From NCBI RefSeq assembly GCF_900104515.1, contig NZ_FNJL01000002.1:186001-250000 (forward strand): a stretch of 64,000 nt of DNA, read 5' to 3'. Below the pieces are notes generated by a model. The model searched no databases, was not told the origin of the DNA, and saw nothing but the letters and a program-made list of their open reading frames with translations. Both the position numbers and the translations under genes were made by a program. The stretch's first letter is position 1, and each line of letters opens with the position of its first letter. This document shows positions 17,323-26,519 of the stretch, piece by piece. Source of the DNA: Paracidovorax cattleyae. Lineage in GTDB: Bacteria > Pseudomonadota > Gammaproteobacteria > Burkholderiales > Burkholderiaceae_C.

Positions 17323-18084
17323 ATGCCTTCCTCCTCCCTTTCCGTCCCTTTCGAACGCAGCGCCGGCCGCGCCGTCGATGCCCTGCGCCCTGTGCGCATC
17401 ACCCGCCGCTACACGATGCACGCGGAAGGCTCGGTGCTGGTCGAGTTCGGGCATACGAAGGTGCTGTGCACGGCTTCGGTCGAGGAGCGGGTGCCGCCGC
17501 ACAAGCGCGGCAGCGGCGAAGGCTGGGTGACGGCCGAATACGGCATGCTGCCGCGCGCGACACACACCCGCAGCGACCGCGAGGCCGCACGCGGCAAGCA
17601 GAGCGGCCGCACGCAGGAAATCCAGCGCCTGATCGGCCGCAGCCTGCGGGCGGTGTTCGACCTGCGCGCGCTGGGCGAGCGCACCATCCAGTTCGATTGC
17701 GACGTGCTGCAGGCCGACGGCGGCACGCGCACGGCCGCGATCACCGGCGCCTGGGTCGCCGCACACGATGCCGTGTCGGCCCTGCTGGCGGGCGGGAAGA
17801 TCTCCGCATCCCCCATCACGGCGCCGCTGGCGGCCGTGTCGGTGGGCATTGTGCAGGGCACGCCGCTGCTCGACCTGGAGTACACCGAGGATGTGCAGTG
17901 CGACACCGACATGAACGTCGTCATGATGGACGGCGGCCGGTTCGTCGAAGTGCAGGGGACGGCGGAAGGCGTCGCGTTCACGCGCAGCGAGATGGACCGG
18001 CTGCTCGACTTGGCCGCGCAGGGCGTGGACGCGCTCATCGCCCTGCAGCGGCAGGCGTTGTCGGTGCCGGCGTCCGGCGTCTGA
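17323..18084 (+). CDS. rph: Ribonuclease PH
   Basis: Phosphorolytic 3' trimming of tRNA precursors. The 253-residue protein has the family core: [59 protein letters not shown] and [10 protein letters not shown] chose ATG 17323 because the open frame upstream is not conserved. It is followed 26 bases later by rdgB and then hemW on the same strand. Confidence 0.97.
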   Translation: MPSSSLSVPFERSAGRAVDALRPVRITRRYTMHAEGSVLVEFGHTKVLCTASVEERVPPHKRGSGEGWVTAEYGMLPRATHTRSDREAARGKQSGRTQEIQRLIGRSLRAVFDLRALGERTIQFDCDVLQADGGTRTAAITGAWVAAHDAVSALLAGGKISASPITAPLAAVSVGIVQGTPLLDLEYTEDVQCDTDMNVVMMDGGRFVEVQGTAEGVAFTRSEMDRLLDLAAQGVDALIALQRQALSVPASGV

Positions 18085-18110
18085 GTCCTTTTCCCGAAAG
18101 CATTCCCACC

Positions 18111-18710
18111 ATGAAACTCGTCCTCGCATCCAACAACCGCGGCAAGCTGGCCGAACTGCAGAGCATGTTCTCTCCCCTCGGCGTGGAGCTGGTGCGGCAG
18201 GCCGACCTCGGCGTGGGTGAGGCGGACGAGCCCTTCCATACCTTCGTCGAGAATGCCCTGGCCAAGGCGCGCTTCGCGGCGAAGCACACCGGACTGCCGG
18301 CGCTGGCCGACGATGCGGGCCTGTGCGTGGATGCCTTCGGTGGCCAGCCGGGCGTGCAGACCGCCTACTACGCCACCCGTTTCGGCTACGAGAAAGGTGA
18401 CGCGAACAACGTGCGTGCTTTGCTGGAGCAGATGCAGGGCGTCGCTTCGCGGCATGCAGCGATGGTGAGCACGCTCGTGGCCGTGCGCAGTCCCGACGAT
18501 CCCGAGCCCCTCATCGCCGTGGGCCGGGTGGCCGGAGAGATCGCCACGGAGCCGCGCGGCAACGGGGGCTTCGGCTTCGATCCGGTGATGTTCATCCCGG
18601 AGTTCGGCAAGACGTTCGCGGAGCTGCCCGTGGAGGTGAAGAATGCGCACAGCCACCGGGGGCGGTCCGCGCAGCAGATGCTCGCGCTCATGCGCGAGCG
18701 CTGGTTCTGA
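18111..18710 (+). CDS. rdgB: XTP/dITP pyrophosphatase (RdgB/HAM1)
   Basis: Hydrolyses ITP, dITP and XTP to keep deaminated purines out of nucleic acids. The 199-residue protein has the opening LVLASNNRGKLAELQSM, the catalytic ADDAGLCVDAFGGQPGV, GNGGFGFDPVMF and SHRGRSAQQM near the C-terminus. It is part of the rph-rdgB-hemW run. Confidence 0.97.
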   Translation: MKLVLASNNRGKLAELQSMFSPLGVELVRQADLGVGEADEPFHTFVENALAKARFAAKHTGLPALADDAGLCVDAFGGQPGVQTAYYATRFGYEKGDANNVRALLEQMQGVASRHAAMVSTLVAVRSPDDPEPLIAVGRVAGEIATEPRGNGGFGFDPVMFIPEFGKTFAELPVEVKNAHSHRGRSAQQMLALMRERWF

Positions 18711-18780
18711 CCCACACCGGCGCTTTGGCCCGAACGCCTTTTCCCCTCCGGCATCCCCGTCTTCCAACGTTTCCCTTCCC

Positions 18781-20031
18781 GTGTCCATTCCCATCGTTCC
18801 TGCCGCCCCTCCGGGCGCCGAAGAGGCGCCCGCTCCGCTGCGCGACGTGCGGCATTCGATGCGGCCCGGTGTCTTGAGCCTGGGTTCCCCGCCGCCGCTG
18901 TCGTTGTACGTGCATCTGCCCTGGTGCCTGAAGAAGTGCCCATACTGCGACTTCAATTCGCACGAGGCGCGCGGCGGTGCGGGCGCACTGCAGGAGCAGC
19001 GCTATCTGGATGCGCTCATGGCGGACCTGGAAGCCGCCTTGCCACTCGTCTGGGGACGCACGGTGCACAGCGTGTTCATCGGCGGGGGAACGCCCAGCCT
19101 GTTCTCGCCGGAAGCGATCGACCGGCTGATCGGCGGAGTGCGGGCGCGGCTGCGGCTCGAGGCGGACGCCGAAATCACGCTCGAAGCCAATCCCGGGACC
19201 TTCGAGAAGGACCGTTTCCGTGCCTACCGCGCGGCCGGTGTGACGCGGCTGTCCGTCGGCGTGCAGAGTTTCGACGACCGCTTCCTGCGGGCGCTGGGGC
19301 GGGTGCATGACCGGGCCCAGGCCCTGGCTGCAGTGCAGGAGGCCGCGCAGGCGTTCGATACGTTCAACCTCGACATCATGTACGCGCTGCCCGGGCAGAG
19401 CCTGGAGGACCTGGGACGGGACGTGGCGCTGGCGCTGTCGCTCCAGCCGCCGCACCTGTCCATCTACCACCTGACCATCGAGCCCAACACCTATTTCGCC
19501 AAGTTTCCCCCAGTGGTGCCTGAAGACGATCTGGCCTATGCCATGCTGGACCGGATCACCGAGATGACGGAGGCGGTGGGGCTGCACCGCTACGAGATTT
19601 CCGCTTATGCCCGTCCTGGGCACCAGTGCGTGCACAACACGAACTACTGGCAGTTCGGGGACTATCTCGGCATCGGCGCGGGGGCGCACGGCAAGCTCAG
19701 CTTCGCTCACCGCGTGGCGCGGCAGGTGCGGTTCCGCGATCCGCAGCGCTACATGGAGCAGGCACTGGCCGGCAACGCCGTGGCGCAGGACCACGAAGTG
19801 CGCAGGGCGGATCTGCCGTTCGAGTTCATGCTCAATGCGCTGCGCCTGCGCGAGGGGTTCGCCCTGCAGGATTTCGCGGATCGCACGGGACTGCCGCTGA
19901 GCGCCATCGCGGATGCGCTGGACGAGGCCGAGCGCAAGGGTCTGGTCGTGCGGAATGCCGCGCGCGTGCGCCCGACGGAGCGCGGGTTCGACTTCCTCAG
20001 CGACCTGCAGGAACTCTTCCTGGCAGATTGA
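18781..20031 (+). CDS. hemW: Heme chaperone HemW (radical SAM)
   Basis: The 416-residue radical SAM protein has CLKKCPYC (C-x3-C-x2-C) after SLYVHLPW, then GGGTPSLF, LEANPGTF, GVQSFDDRFLRALGR and the C-terminal HemN_C region (EFMLNALRLREGFALQDF). HemW-type proteins are now regarded as heme chaperones rather than coproporphyrinogen dehydrogenases. I chose GTG 18781 (VSIPIVPAAPP) as the likely start; ATG 18859 would give a shorter, still complete radical SAM domain. The gene follows rdgB by 70 bases. Confidence 0.9.
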   Translation: MSIPIVPAAPPGAEEAPAPLRDVRHSMRPGVLSLGSPPPLSLYVHLPWCLKKCPYCDFNSHEARGGAGALQEQRYLDALMADLEAALPLVWGRTVHSVFIGGGTPSLFSPEAIDRLIGGVRARLRLEADAEITLEANPGTFEKDRFRAYRAAGVTRLSVGVQSFDDRFLRALGRVHDRAQALAAVQEAAQAFDTFNLDIMYALPGQSLEDLGRDVALALSLQPPHLSIYHLTIEPNTYFAKFPPVVPEDDLAYAMLDRITEMTEAVGLHRYEISAYARPGHQCVHNTNYWQFGDYLGIGAGAHGKLSFAHRVARQVRFRDPQRYMEQALAGNAVAQDHEVRRADLPFEFMLNALRLREGFALQDFADRTGLPLSAIADALDEAERKGLVVRNAARVRPTERGFDFLSDLQELFLAD

Positions 20032-20071
20032 GGCGGATCGCGGTGCGCGCCCGGGCCCGACGGGCTGCGGA

Positions 20072-20407
20072 TCAGCCGCAGCGGGCCGCGGTGATGCGGC
20101 CGGACGCATCCACCTCGAGATTCAGGCGCTGCGGGTCGTATTCCTTGGTGACGATCTGCCCGGGCCGCAGCAGCCGCGCCAGTTGGGACCCGGACCGCAC
20201 GCGCGCATCCTCGACCACTCTTGCGGTGCTGTTCTGGCCGATGAGGGCCTGGGCGGGCTGGGCGTTGCAGGTGCCGCCCATGGGGGCGCCGGTCGGGCCG
20301 ACCGGCGCCGGCGCGGATTGTCCGCTCCAGGGCATGTTCGCCGTACTGCAGCCACTGGCGAGGAGTGCGAGAGTGGCGGTGGCGAGAAGGCAGGCAGTGG
20401 TGCGCAT
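20072..20407 (-). CDS. Peptidase inhibitor I78-like lipoprotein
   Basis: The 111-residue product has a lipoprotein signal peptide with lipobox LASGC near residue 20, then a domain with the I78 features: CNAQPAQALIGQ, AARVVEDARVRSGSQLARLL-like spacing and the terminal EYDPQRLNLEVDASGRI followed by a Cys near the end. I78 proteins are small serine-protease inhibitors of the elastase/chymotrypsin inhibitor type. I chose ATG 20405-20407, with GGAG upstream; longer readings would bury the signal peptide. It converges on hemW. Confidence 0.78.
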   Translation of the reverse strand: MRTTACLLATATLALLASGCSTANMPWSGQSAPAPVGPTGAPMGGTCNAQPAQALIGQNSTARVVEDARVRSGSQLARLLRPGQIVTKEYDPQRLNLEVDASGRITAARCG

Positions 20408-20554
20408 GGATGGAGGCTCCGTCATCAGGAAAAGAGGGGCTGGGAGGGTGGTGCCGGTATGGCGCGGTATGCCGGCCTGGCCGACCGACCTTAGCGCAGC
20501 CGGTCGCGCGGGGGGCGTCACGAGCAGTAACACGAAACCACGGCAGAGGTGCCA

Positions 20555-21847
20555 TCACGGGCGCTGCGCAGCCGCGGCCGAGGTTTCCAGTCCGAGCGCC
20601 CGGATACGAGCGGCCGCGGCATTGGCTTGCGACGTGGAAGTGAAGGGGCCTGCGCGTACCCGCAGCAGTTCGCGGCCGTCTGCCGCGGTGACCGGTTGCG
20701 TGGCCGCCGGAATGCCGGCCCCGCGCAGCATGCCGTGCGCGCGTTGCGCATTCGCGGGCTCGGCGAAGAGGCCGACGTTGATGTAGAGCCTGCGTGCGGG
20801 CGACGCGATGGTGTCGGTACGGTCCGCCGCTGCGGACGCCGCTGGTCGGGAGGCCGGTGAAGGGGCGGAGGGGGCGGTGCGGCGAGAGGCGGCACTGGCC
20901 GGCGCCTGTGGCTGTATCTGTGCCGGCCGTGTCGATGCGGAGGCAGCCGCCGAAGCCGGCAGCGCGCGCGCAGGGGCTGCGGCCGGTGCGGTGGAGGACG
21001 CTGTGGGCGCGGGCGGCAAGGCCGGAGAGGCGGCAGATGCCGCCAGGGAGGCGCCTGCCACGCCGGCCGTCTCGACAGGTGCGGGTACCGAGGCCGGAGC
21101 GGCGGGGGAGGTGGCGTCGGGCGCGGGGGCCGCGCTGGCGGACGCCGAGGCGGCCTCGGGCGGGCCGGAGGGCATTTCAGAGGCCGTTTCGGAGGCCGGT
21201 GCCTGCGCTGTGGACGCAGCTGTCCGCGGGGCCTCTGCGGCCGTCGCGGGCGGGTGGAAGGCTGCGGAAGGGTCCATGGCGGACCATCCCGGCTGCAACA
21301 GCAGCAACGCCGCCAGCAGCAGGGCCAGCACGGCGTTGGCTGCGCCGATCCACACGAGCCGGCGCTGTGTCGGCGCATGCTCCTGCAGCCGTTCCTGGGC
21401 CTGCGTCAGCGTCGCGGAGGCGGCCAGCGCCCTGGTGATCCGCTTGCGGATTTCGCCATGGACGATGGCGTTGCCGTAGAGCCCGGGAATCACGGTGGCG
21501 GCAAGCAGCACCGCCAGGCCCAGGCCGGCGAGCACGGGAAGCGGCCAGGTGCCGGTGTAGCGGCCCACCGCGACGGCCAGGAGCGCCAGGCCCTCGAGTG
21601 CGGCCACATAGACGAGCGCAGCGCTCCACAGCTGCCGGAACACCATCCAGTTGAGCGTGCACAGCGCCGCCGCCCAGTTCCAGCCGGGCAGCGTACGGCC
21701 GGCCTCGTCGAAGCGCTCGAAGGCGGGCAGGTACCGCGCCACGCCGATCGGGCCCAGAGCGGCGCGGTACAGCGCGGCCATGGTGCTTTCCGTGGAGCGT
21801 CGGGCGGTGGTGGCGGCTGTGACCGCGTAGGCCGATGGTGCGGACAT
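20555..21847 (-). CDS. DUF2628-like membrane protein with Ala/Pro linker and SPOR domain
   Basis: The 430-residue protein has an N-terminal DUF2628-like part (AALYRAALGPIGVARYLP) with hydrophobic segments around residues 50-120 (WSAALVYVAALEGLALLAV; LAGLGLAVLLAATVIPG), another membrane segment at about 165-180, then roughly 170 residues of low-complexity Ala/Pro/Ser linker and a C-terminal SPOR domain (YINVGLFAEPANAQRAHGML, ELLRVRAGPFTS). SPOR domains bind denuded septal peptidoglycan, so a cell-wall location is likely. The start MSAPSAYAV at 21845-21847 is the best of several. Function is not otherwise known. Confidence 0.78.
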   Translation of the reverse strand: MSAPSAYAVTAATTARRSTESTMAALYRAALGPIGVARYLPAFERFDEAGRTLPGWNWAAALCTLNWMVFRQLWSAALVYVAALEGLALLAVAVGRYTGTWPLPVLAGLGLAVLLAATVIPGLYGNAIVHGEIRKRITRALAASATLTQAQERLQEHAPTQRRLVWIGAANAVLALLLAALLLLQPGWSAMDPSAAFHPPATAAEAPRTAASTAQAPASETASEMPSGPPEAASASASAAPAPDATSPAAPASVPAPVETAGVAGASLAASAASPALPPAPTASSTAPAAAPARALPASAAASASTRPAQIQPQAPASAASRRTAPSAPSPASRPAASAAADRTDTIASPARRLYINVGLFAEPANAQRAHGMLRGAGIPAATQPVTAADGRELLRVRAGPFTSTSQANAAAARIRALGLETSAAAAQRP

Positions 21848-22081
21848 GGCCCGGATTCTGGCACGGGCTGCTCGCGGCCCGGCCGACCGTCCGGCATGGA
21901 AAAGCGCGGTTTTATCGCCGGCCGGTGCGGGGCGGTGTCCGACAGGCGAGCGCCGCAGGGGCTTCCACCATGGTGTGCACGGAGGCGCCCGCAATGCTCC
22001 TGCCCGCCCGTCCTGCGCAGACGGCGGCAGGCGGCGCGGGCGCCGCGCCTTTCATACAGCTGATCGGAAAGAGGTCTCGCC

Positions 22082-22888
22082 ATGGAATCCATCGAAGGCA
22101 ACACGGAAACCACTCGGCCGCTAGCGGTGGTTACCGGAGCGTCGTCCGGCATCGGGCTGGAGCTGGCTCGGTGTGCCGCCCGAGGGGGGTACAACCTCGT
22201 GCTGGCAGCGGACACGCCGCTCAACGGAGCGGCCGAGGCGTTGTGCGCCGAAGGCGCCGAGGTCGAGTTCATCCAGTTGGACCTGGCCACGGCCGAGGGG
22301 TTGGAAAAGCTCTGGGCGGTCATCGGCGACCGCATGGTGCATGCGCTCATGGCCAATGCGGGCCACGGCCTGGGCGGGGCCTTCCTGGACCAGCCGTTTG
22401 CCGACGTGCGCCACGTGATCGATACCAACGTGACCGGCACCGTATGGCTGGTGCAGCGCGTGGCCCAGCGCATGTGCGCGGCCGGCCGGGGGCGCATCCT
22501 CATCACTGGATCGATCGCCGGCTTCCTGCCCGGCAGCTTCCAGGCCGTGTACAACGGCACCAAGGCATTCGTCGATTCGTTCGCGGCCGCGCTGCGCGAT
22601 GAACTGCAGGATTGCGGGGTGACGGTGACCTGCCTCATGCCGGGTGTGACCGACACCGCGTTCTTCGAGCGGGCGGGCATGCTGGACACGAAGTTCGGCA
22701 CCCAGTCCGGCAAGTCCGATCCGGCCGAGGTGGCACGCACGGGCTACGCCGCGATGGAGGCCGGTGAGGCGGATGTGGTGGTGGGGCTGGGCAACAAGCT
22801 GCAGGTGGCCCTGGCGAAGATGGCCCCTTCCCAGTTGGTCGCGGCGCAGCACCGGAAGATGGCCGAGCCCGGCACGGCCGACCGCTGA
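22082..22888 (+). CDS. Short-chain dehydrogenase/reductase
   Basis: The 268-residue protein has the classical SDR features: VVTGASSGIG at 16-25 for NAD(P), NAG in MANAGHGLGG, the catalytic serine in ILITGSIAGF and YNGTK for Tyr and Lys. GAAAGAGG lies upstream of the ATG. Substrate cannot be inferred. It sits next to, but on the other strand from, the lipid-modifying operon at 22.9-26.4 kb and lacks the ECF-type promoter motif. The 234 bases upstream hold no other gene I can support. Confidence 0.88.
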   Translation: MESIEGNTETTRPLAVVTGASSGIGLELARCAARGGYNLVLAADTPLNGAAEALCAEGAEVEFIQLDLATAEGLEKLWAVIGDRMVHALMANAGHGLGGAFLDQPFADVRHVIDTNVTGTVWLVQRVAQRMCAAGRGRILITGSIAGFLPGSFQAVYNGTKAFVDSFAAALRDELQDCGVTVTCLMPGVTDTAFFERAGMLDTKFGTQSGKSDPAEVARTGYAAMEAGEADVVVGLGNKLQVALAKMAPSQLVAAQHRKMAEPGTADR

Positions 22889-22934
22889 CGCCCGCGGCAG
22901 GGCGGTGCGGAGTACCGTTGCCCTGGCAGACTGC

Positions 22935-24218
22935 TCAACGGTCGGTGTGCTCGAGGGTATAGAGGCCCACGTCGATGTGCCCCGTGCGGAAGCCGGCTTC
23001 GCAATAGCACAGGTAGTACTCCCAGAGCCTGCGGAACGGCTCGTCGAAGCCCAGCGGCTCGATGGACGGCCAGGCGGACTGGAAGCGCTGGCGCCATTGG
23101 GCCAGGGTGGTGGCGTAGTCGGGGCCGAAGGTCTCGCTGGAGCGGATGCGCAGGCCCGCGCCCGCGGCCTGGCTGGCGAGCACCGCAGGCGAGGGCAGCA
23201 TGCCGCCGGGGAAGATGTACCGCTGGATGAAGTCGGCCCCCGAGCGGTAGTGCTCGAAGTGGCGGTCCGCTATGGTGATCACCTGGAGCACCGCGCGCCC
23301 ACCCGGCCGCAGGCGGTCGCGCAGGGTGGCGAAGTAGGTGGGCCAGAAGGATTCGCCGACGGCTTCCAGCATCTCGATGGAGACGATGTGGTCGAAGGTG
23401 CCGGGCACGTCCCGGTAGTCCTGCAGGCGCAGTTCCACGGTGTCCTGCAGCCCCGCCTGCCGCATGCGCTCCTGGGCGAAGCGCAGTTGCTCCGAAGACA
23501 GCGTGATGCCCGTCACCCGGGCGCCCCGCCGGGCCATGTCCTGTGCCAGCGCGCCCCAGCCGCAGCCGATTTCCAGCACCTCTTCGCCGGGTTGCAGGGC
23601 CAGGCGCTCGGCGATGCGTTCCAGCTTGACGGCCTGGGCTGCCTCGAGCGATTCCGATCCCGTGGGATAGATCGCGCTGGAGTAGAGCATCGACGCGTCC
23701 AGCCACTGCGCATAGAAATCGTTGCCCATGTCGTAGTGGAAGGCAATGTTGCGCCGGCTTCCGCCGCGCGTGTTGGCGCGCAGGAGGTGGCGCAGCCGAC
23801 CCGCCCAGCGGGCCAGCCAGCCGCCGCCGATGCCCCGGCTCCAGGGGGCTTCGTTGCGGCTGCCGCACTCCAGCAGGGCCGTGAGGTCCGGGGTGGACCA
23901 TTCGCCCCGGCGGTATCCTTCCGCCAGCCCGAGGTCGCCTCCGGCAAGCAGCCGCCACACGGGCTTCCAGACGTGCAGGACCATGGCGGCCTGCGGGCCG
24001 GGTGCCGCGCCGGCACCATGCAGGACCCCGCCATCCGGCAAGTGTACCGATAGCGATCCGCAGGCCATGCTGGCGAGCAGCCGGCGCAGCAGGCGCTCCA
24101 GGGGGCGGTGCAGCCAGGGCCTGCCGGGGGAGCGACGCGCATGCGGCAGGTGGTGGCCGGAGGATTCCTCGGACAGGCCGCTCGCGGCCTTCGTGGGCGA
24201 GGTGGGGGAGGGCGTCAT
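22935..24218 (-). CDS. Cyclopropane-fatty-acid synthase-like SAM methyltransferase
   Basis: The 427-residue protein methylates or cyclopropanates unsaturated phospholipid acyl chains by family analogy. It has the SAM motif EIGCGWGALAQDMARRG, the family HYDMGNDFYAQWLD upstream of it, the DHIVSIEMLEAVGE segment and the C-terminal FRTGHIDVGLYTLEHTDR. The N-terminal 45 residues are hydrophilic. The start at 24216-24218 overlaps the DUF1365 stop (ATGA). It is the third gene of the flavoprotein-DUF1365-methyltransferase operon driven by the ECF-like promoter at 26440-26468. Confidence 0.92.
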   Translation of the reverse strand: MTPSPTSPTKAASGLSEESSGHHLPHARRSPGRPWLHRPLERLLRRLLASMACGSLSVHLPDGGVLHGAGAAPGPQAAMVLHVWKPVWRLLAGGDLGLAEGYRRGEWSTPDLTALLECGSRNEAPWSRGIGGGWLARWAGRLRHLLRANTRGGSRRNIAFHYDMGNDFYAQWLDASMLYSSAIYPTGSESLEAAQAVKLERIAERLALQPGEEVLEIGCGWGALAQDMARRGARVTGITLSSEQLRFAQERMRQAGLQDTVELRLQDYRDVPGTFDHIVSIEMLEAVGESFWPTYFATLRDRLRPGGRAVLQVITIADRHFEHYRSGADFIQRYIFPGGMLPSPAVLASQAAGAGLRIRSSETFGPDYATTLAQWRQRFQSAWPSIEPLGFDEPFRRLWEYYLCYCEAGFRTGHIDVGLYTLEHTDR

Positions 24219-25030
24219 GTTTCTTCGGGGCGAATGATGGTGAGGTGCCGCTCGGGGGCCGGCGGCTTGGTGTGGACCTTCACGCCCTTGAGCCAGATCT
24301 GCAGCGCTTCCCAATGGATGGCGCCCATCACCTTCAGCGTGAGCAGGGGATGCGTGAAGAAGGCGCGAACGAGCGCTCCGTCGGTCAGGGGGCGCATGCG
24401 CAGCCGCCATGCGGCGTGGAGCACGGGACCGGCGGCGTCGCCAGCCGTCACGCCGAGCGCCAGTCCATCGCCTGGAACCTGCGGGCGCCGCAGGTCGAAC
24501 GCGTAGCGCAGGGACAGTGGCAGGAAGGGCGATACATGGAAGGACTTGTCGCATCCATGGCGCTGCCGCGGGTCGTGCGCCTGCGCACCAGGCACCGCGA
24601 CCAGGTAGCTGTGGCGTTCTCCGAAGGTGTTGTTCACTTCGTAGAGCACCGCGAGCAGGCCGCCGTCGGGCCGGTGGCAGGCATATACCGTGATCGGGTT
24701 GAACGCGTAGCCCAGGATGCGCGGCATGGTCAGCATGCGGATGGGGCCTGCTCCGGTCGGAATACCCGCCGCGGCGAGCTGGCGCTCCACGTGGCTGCGC
24801 AGGGCCTCGCCCGTGCCCGGTCCGTAGTCCCGCTCGTGCAGGCTGAACAGGTTGAACCGGTTGAGGGAGAAGAACCGCAGCCGGCGTGCCAGCTCCTGCA
24901 GTTCGTCCACGTCCAGCCAGAGCGCATGGACGCGGTAGCGCAGGCGATGGCGTGCAGGGCGGTGGCGCTGGTGCGTGACTTCCCCGATGCACAGGGCGCT
25001 GCCCGGCACCGGCACGGTGGCGGGAATCAT
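24215..25030 (-). CDS. DUF1365 family protein
   Basis: The 271-residue protein shows the DUF1365 pattern: IGEVTHQRHRPARHRLRYRV at the N-terminus, FFSLNRFNLFS, RILGYAFNPITVYACHR, YEVNNTFGERHSYL and KSFHVSPFLPL. DUF1365 genes regularly sit between an FAD amine-oxidase-like gene and a cyclopropane synthase gene, as here, and members of such clusters take part in furan fatty acid formation in alphaproteobacteria. An oxygen-inserting role here is an inference only. It overlaps both neighbours by ATGA. Confidence 0.9.
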   Translation of the reverse strand: MIPATVPVPGSALCIGEVTHQRHRPARHRLRYRVHALWLDVDELQELARRLRFFSLNRFNLFSLHERDYGPGTGEALRSHVERQLAAAGIPTGAGPIRMLTMPRILGYAFNPITVYACHRPDGGLLAVLYEVNNTFGERHSYLVAVPGAQAHDPRQRHGCDKSFHVSPFLPLSLRYAFDLRRPQVPGDGLALGVTAGDAAGPVLHAAWRLRMRPLTDGALVRAFFTHPLLTLKVMGAIHWEALQIWLKGVKVHTKPPAPERHLTIIRPEET

Positions 25031-26415
25031 CCCGGGGCCCCTGGCGCATGCGCCGGCGTGCAGTGGATGCGGCCCGATTCGTTCGGCACCGACCAGGGGC
25101 GCCGCACGCCGCCCAGGGCCTCGGCCACGGCAAGGCCGGCCTGCAGCCCATCCTCATGGAAGCCTGCGCCGAAGTAGGCGCCGCAGAACCAGGTGCGCCG
25201 CTCGCCCTGCAGGCTCCACAGCTGCCGCTGGGCGCGCAGCGCGTCGCCGTCGAAAATGGGGTGTTCGTAGGTTTGCGCGTGCAGTACGTGGCGCGGGTCG
25301 GGCTCGCGTACCGGGTTCAGGGTCACGAACAGGGGCAGGTCGTCCGGCAGGTGCTGGAGCCGGTTCATCCAGTAGGTGACGCTCAGGCCGTCGGCGAGGC
25401 TGCGGTCGCTGGCGTAGTTCCAGCTGGACCAGACCGCGCGTCGGCGCGGCATCAGTGCCGGGTCGCTGTGCAGCACGGTGCGGTTGCGGCTGTAGCCGAA
25501 GGCGCCCAGCCAGCGCGACTCCTCCGGCGTGGCATCGGGCAGCAGGCGCAGCGCCTGGTCGGCATGGGTCGCGATCACCACATGGTCGTGGCGGCGCGAT
25601 TCGCGCGCATCGGCGGTGCGGACGTGGATGCCGCCTTCCGTGCGGCGCACTTCCACGGCGGGCCGTGCGAGCGACAGGCCGTCCTGCCCCAGGGCGGCCA
25701 CGAGTTTTTCCACGTAGCGCCGGCTGCCGCCACGGACCGTGCGCCATGCCGGCCGGTGGCCCAGGTGGAGCAACTGGTGGTTCTCGCAGAACCGGACGAA
25801 GGATTCCGTGGGGTACTCGCCGATGCGCGCGGCGGGGGTGGACCAGATGGCCGCCGCCATGGGGTAGAGGTGGTCTTCGCGGAAGGCGCGGCCGAAGCCG
25901 CGGCGGTCGAGGTATTCGTCCAGGGGCAGCAGCCCCATTTCCTGCGCGTCGCCCGGCGCGAGGCGGTAGAAGCGCACGAGATCCCGGAGCATGGACCAGA
26001 AGCGCGGGCGCAGCAGGTTGGCGCGTTGCGCGAACAGGCCGGACAGGCCCGATCCGGAGTATTCCAGCGCCCCTGCGTCCATGCTCACCCCGAACGACAT
26101 GTCGGTGGGGACCGTTTCCACGCCGAGGTGGGCGAACAGGGCGGTGAGGTTGGGGTATGCCGATTCGTTGTAGACGATGAAGCCGGTATCGACGGCCACG
26201 GTGCCCGAAGGGCCCTGCACGTCCACGGTATGGCTGTGGCCGCCGGGCCGCGCGTCGGCTTCGTACACGGTCACCCGGTGGCGGCCGGCCAGCAGCCAGG
26301 CCGCGGCCAGGCCCGAGATCCCGCTGCCGATGACGGCGATATCGAGCGGGCCGTTGCGCGATGCTCCGCCCGCGGAGCCGCCGCCGGGGGCGGACATGTC
26401 TGGTGTCGTTCTCAT
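25027..26415 (-). CDS. FAD-dependent amine-oxidase-like oxidoreductase
   Basis: The 462-residue protein has a Rossmann FAD motif (IAVIGSGISGLAAAWLL, followed by VYEADARPGGHSHTV), family segments VDTGFIVYNESAYPNL and MAAAIWSTP, and the C-terminal FAD half WFCGAYFGAGFHEDGLQAGL. Relatives in ChrR-linked clusters are flavoproteins acting on phospholipid acyl chains (desaturase type). I chose the ATG at 26413-26415, with GAGG seven bases upstream; MSAPGG at 26397 is an alternative. It is the first gene after the ECF-like promoter, whose predicted start site is about 18 bases before this ATG. Confidence 0.9.
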   Translation of the reverse strand: MRTTPDMSAPGGGSAGGASRNGPLDIAVIGSGISGLAAAWLLAGRHRVTVYEADARPGGHSHTVDVQGPSGTVAVDTGFIVYNESAYPNLTALFAHLGVETVPTDMSFGVSMDAGALEYSGSGLSGLFAQRANLLRPRFWSMLRDLVRFYRLAPGDAQEMGLLPLDEYLDRRGFGRAFREDHLYPMAAAIWSTPAARIGEYPTESFVRFCENHQLLHLGHRPAWRTVRGGSRRYVEKLVAALGQDGLSLARPAVEVRRTEGGIHVRTADARESRRHDHVVIATHADQALRLLPDATPEESRWLGAFGYSRNRTVLHSDPALMPRRRAVWSSWNYASDRSLADGLSVTYWMNRLQHLPDDLPLFVTLNPVREPDPRHVLHAQTYEHPIFDGDALRAQRQLWSLQGERRTWFCGAYFGAGFHEDGLQAGLAVAEALGGVRRPWSVPNESGRIHCTPAHAPGAPG

Positions 26416-26439
26416 TGGAGTCCTCGGATGCTGCCGTCC

Positions 26440-26468
26440 TATACGCATCTGCCGGGCTCTTGGATTCC
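26440..26468 (-). promoter_or_regulatory. ECF-type promoter of the flavoprotein-DUF1365-methyltransferase operon
   Basis: On the minus strand, GGAATC (26468-26463), a 17-base spacer and CGTATA (26445-26440) lie just ahead of the operon. The same bases recur upstream of the second methyltransferase operon (GCAATC, 17 bases, CGTACA), with flanking CCAA after the -35 and GG after the -10 also shared. I infer recognition by the sigma factor encoded next door. Confidence 0.62.
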
Positions 26469-26482
26469 GATGTCGCGGGGCG

Positions 26483-26510
26483 TGATCTAATCCGCCCATC
26501 GCTGCGTAAT
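26483..26510 (+). promoter_or_regulatory. ECF-type promoter of the sigma-chrR operon
   Basis: TGATCT (26483-26488), 16 bases, then CGTAAT (26505-26510) and GG. The spacing equals that of the two minus-strand promoters when GATCT is aligned with AATCC. TGATC resembles the -35 known for Rhodobacter RpoE. The predicted start site is only a few bases before the ATG at 26520, so either the mRNA is nearly leaderless or translation starts later. Confidence 0.52.
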
Positions 26511-26519
26511 GGCAGCACC

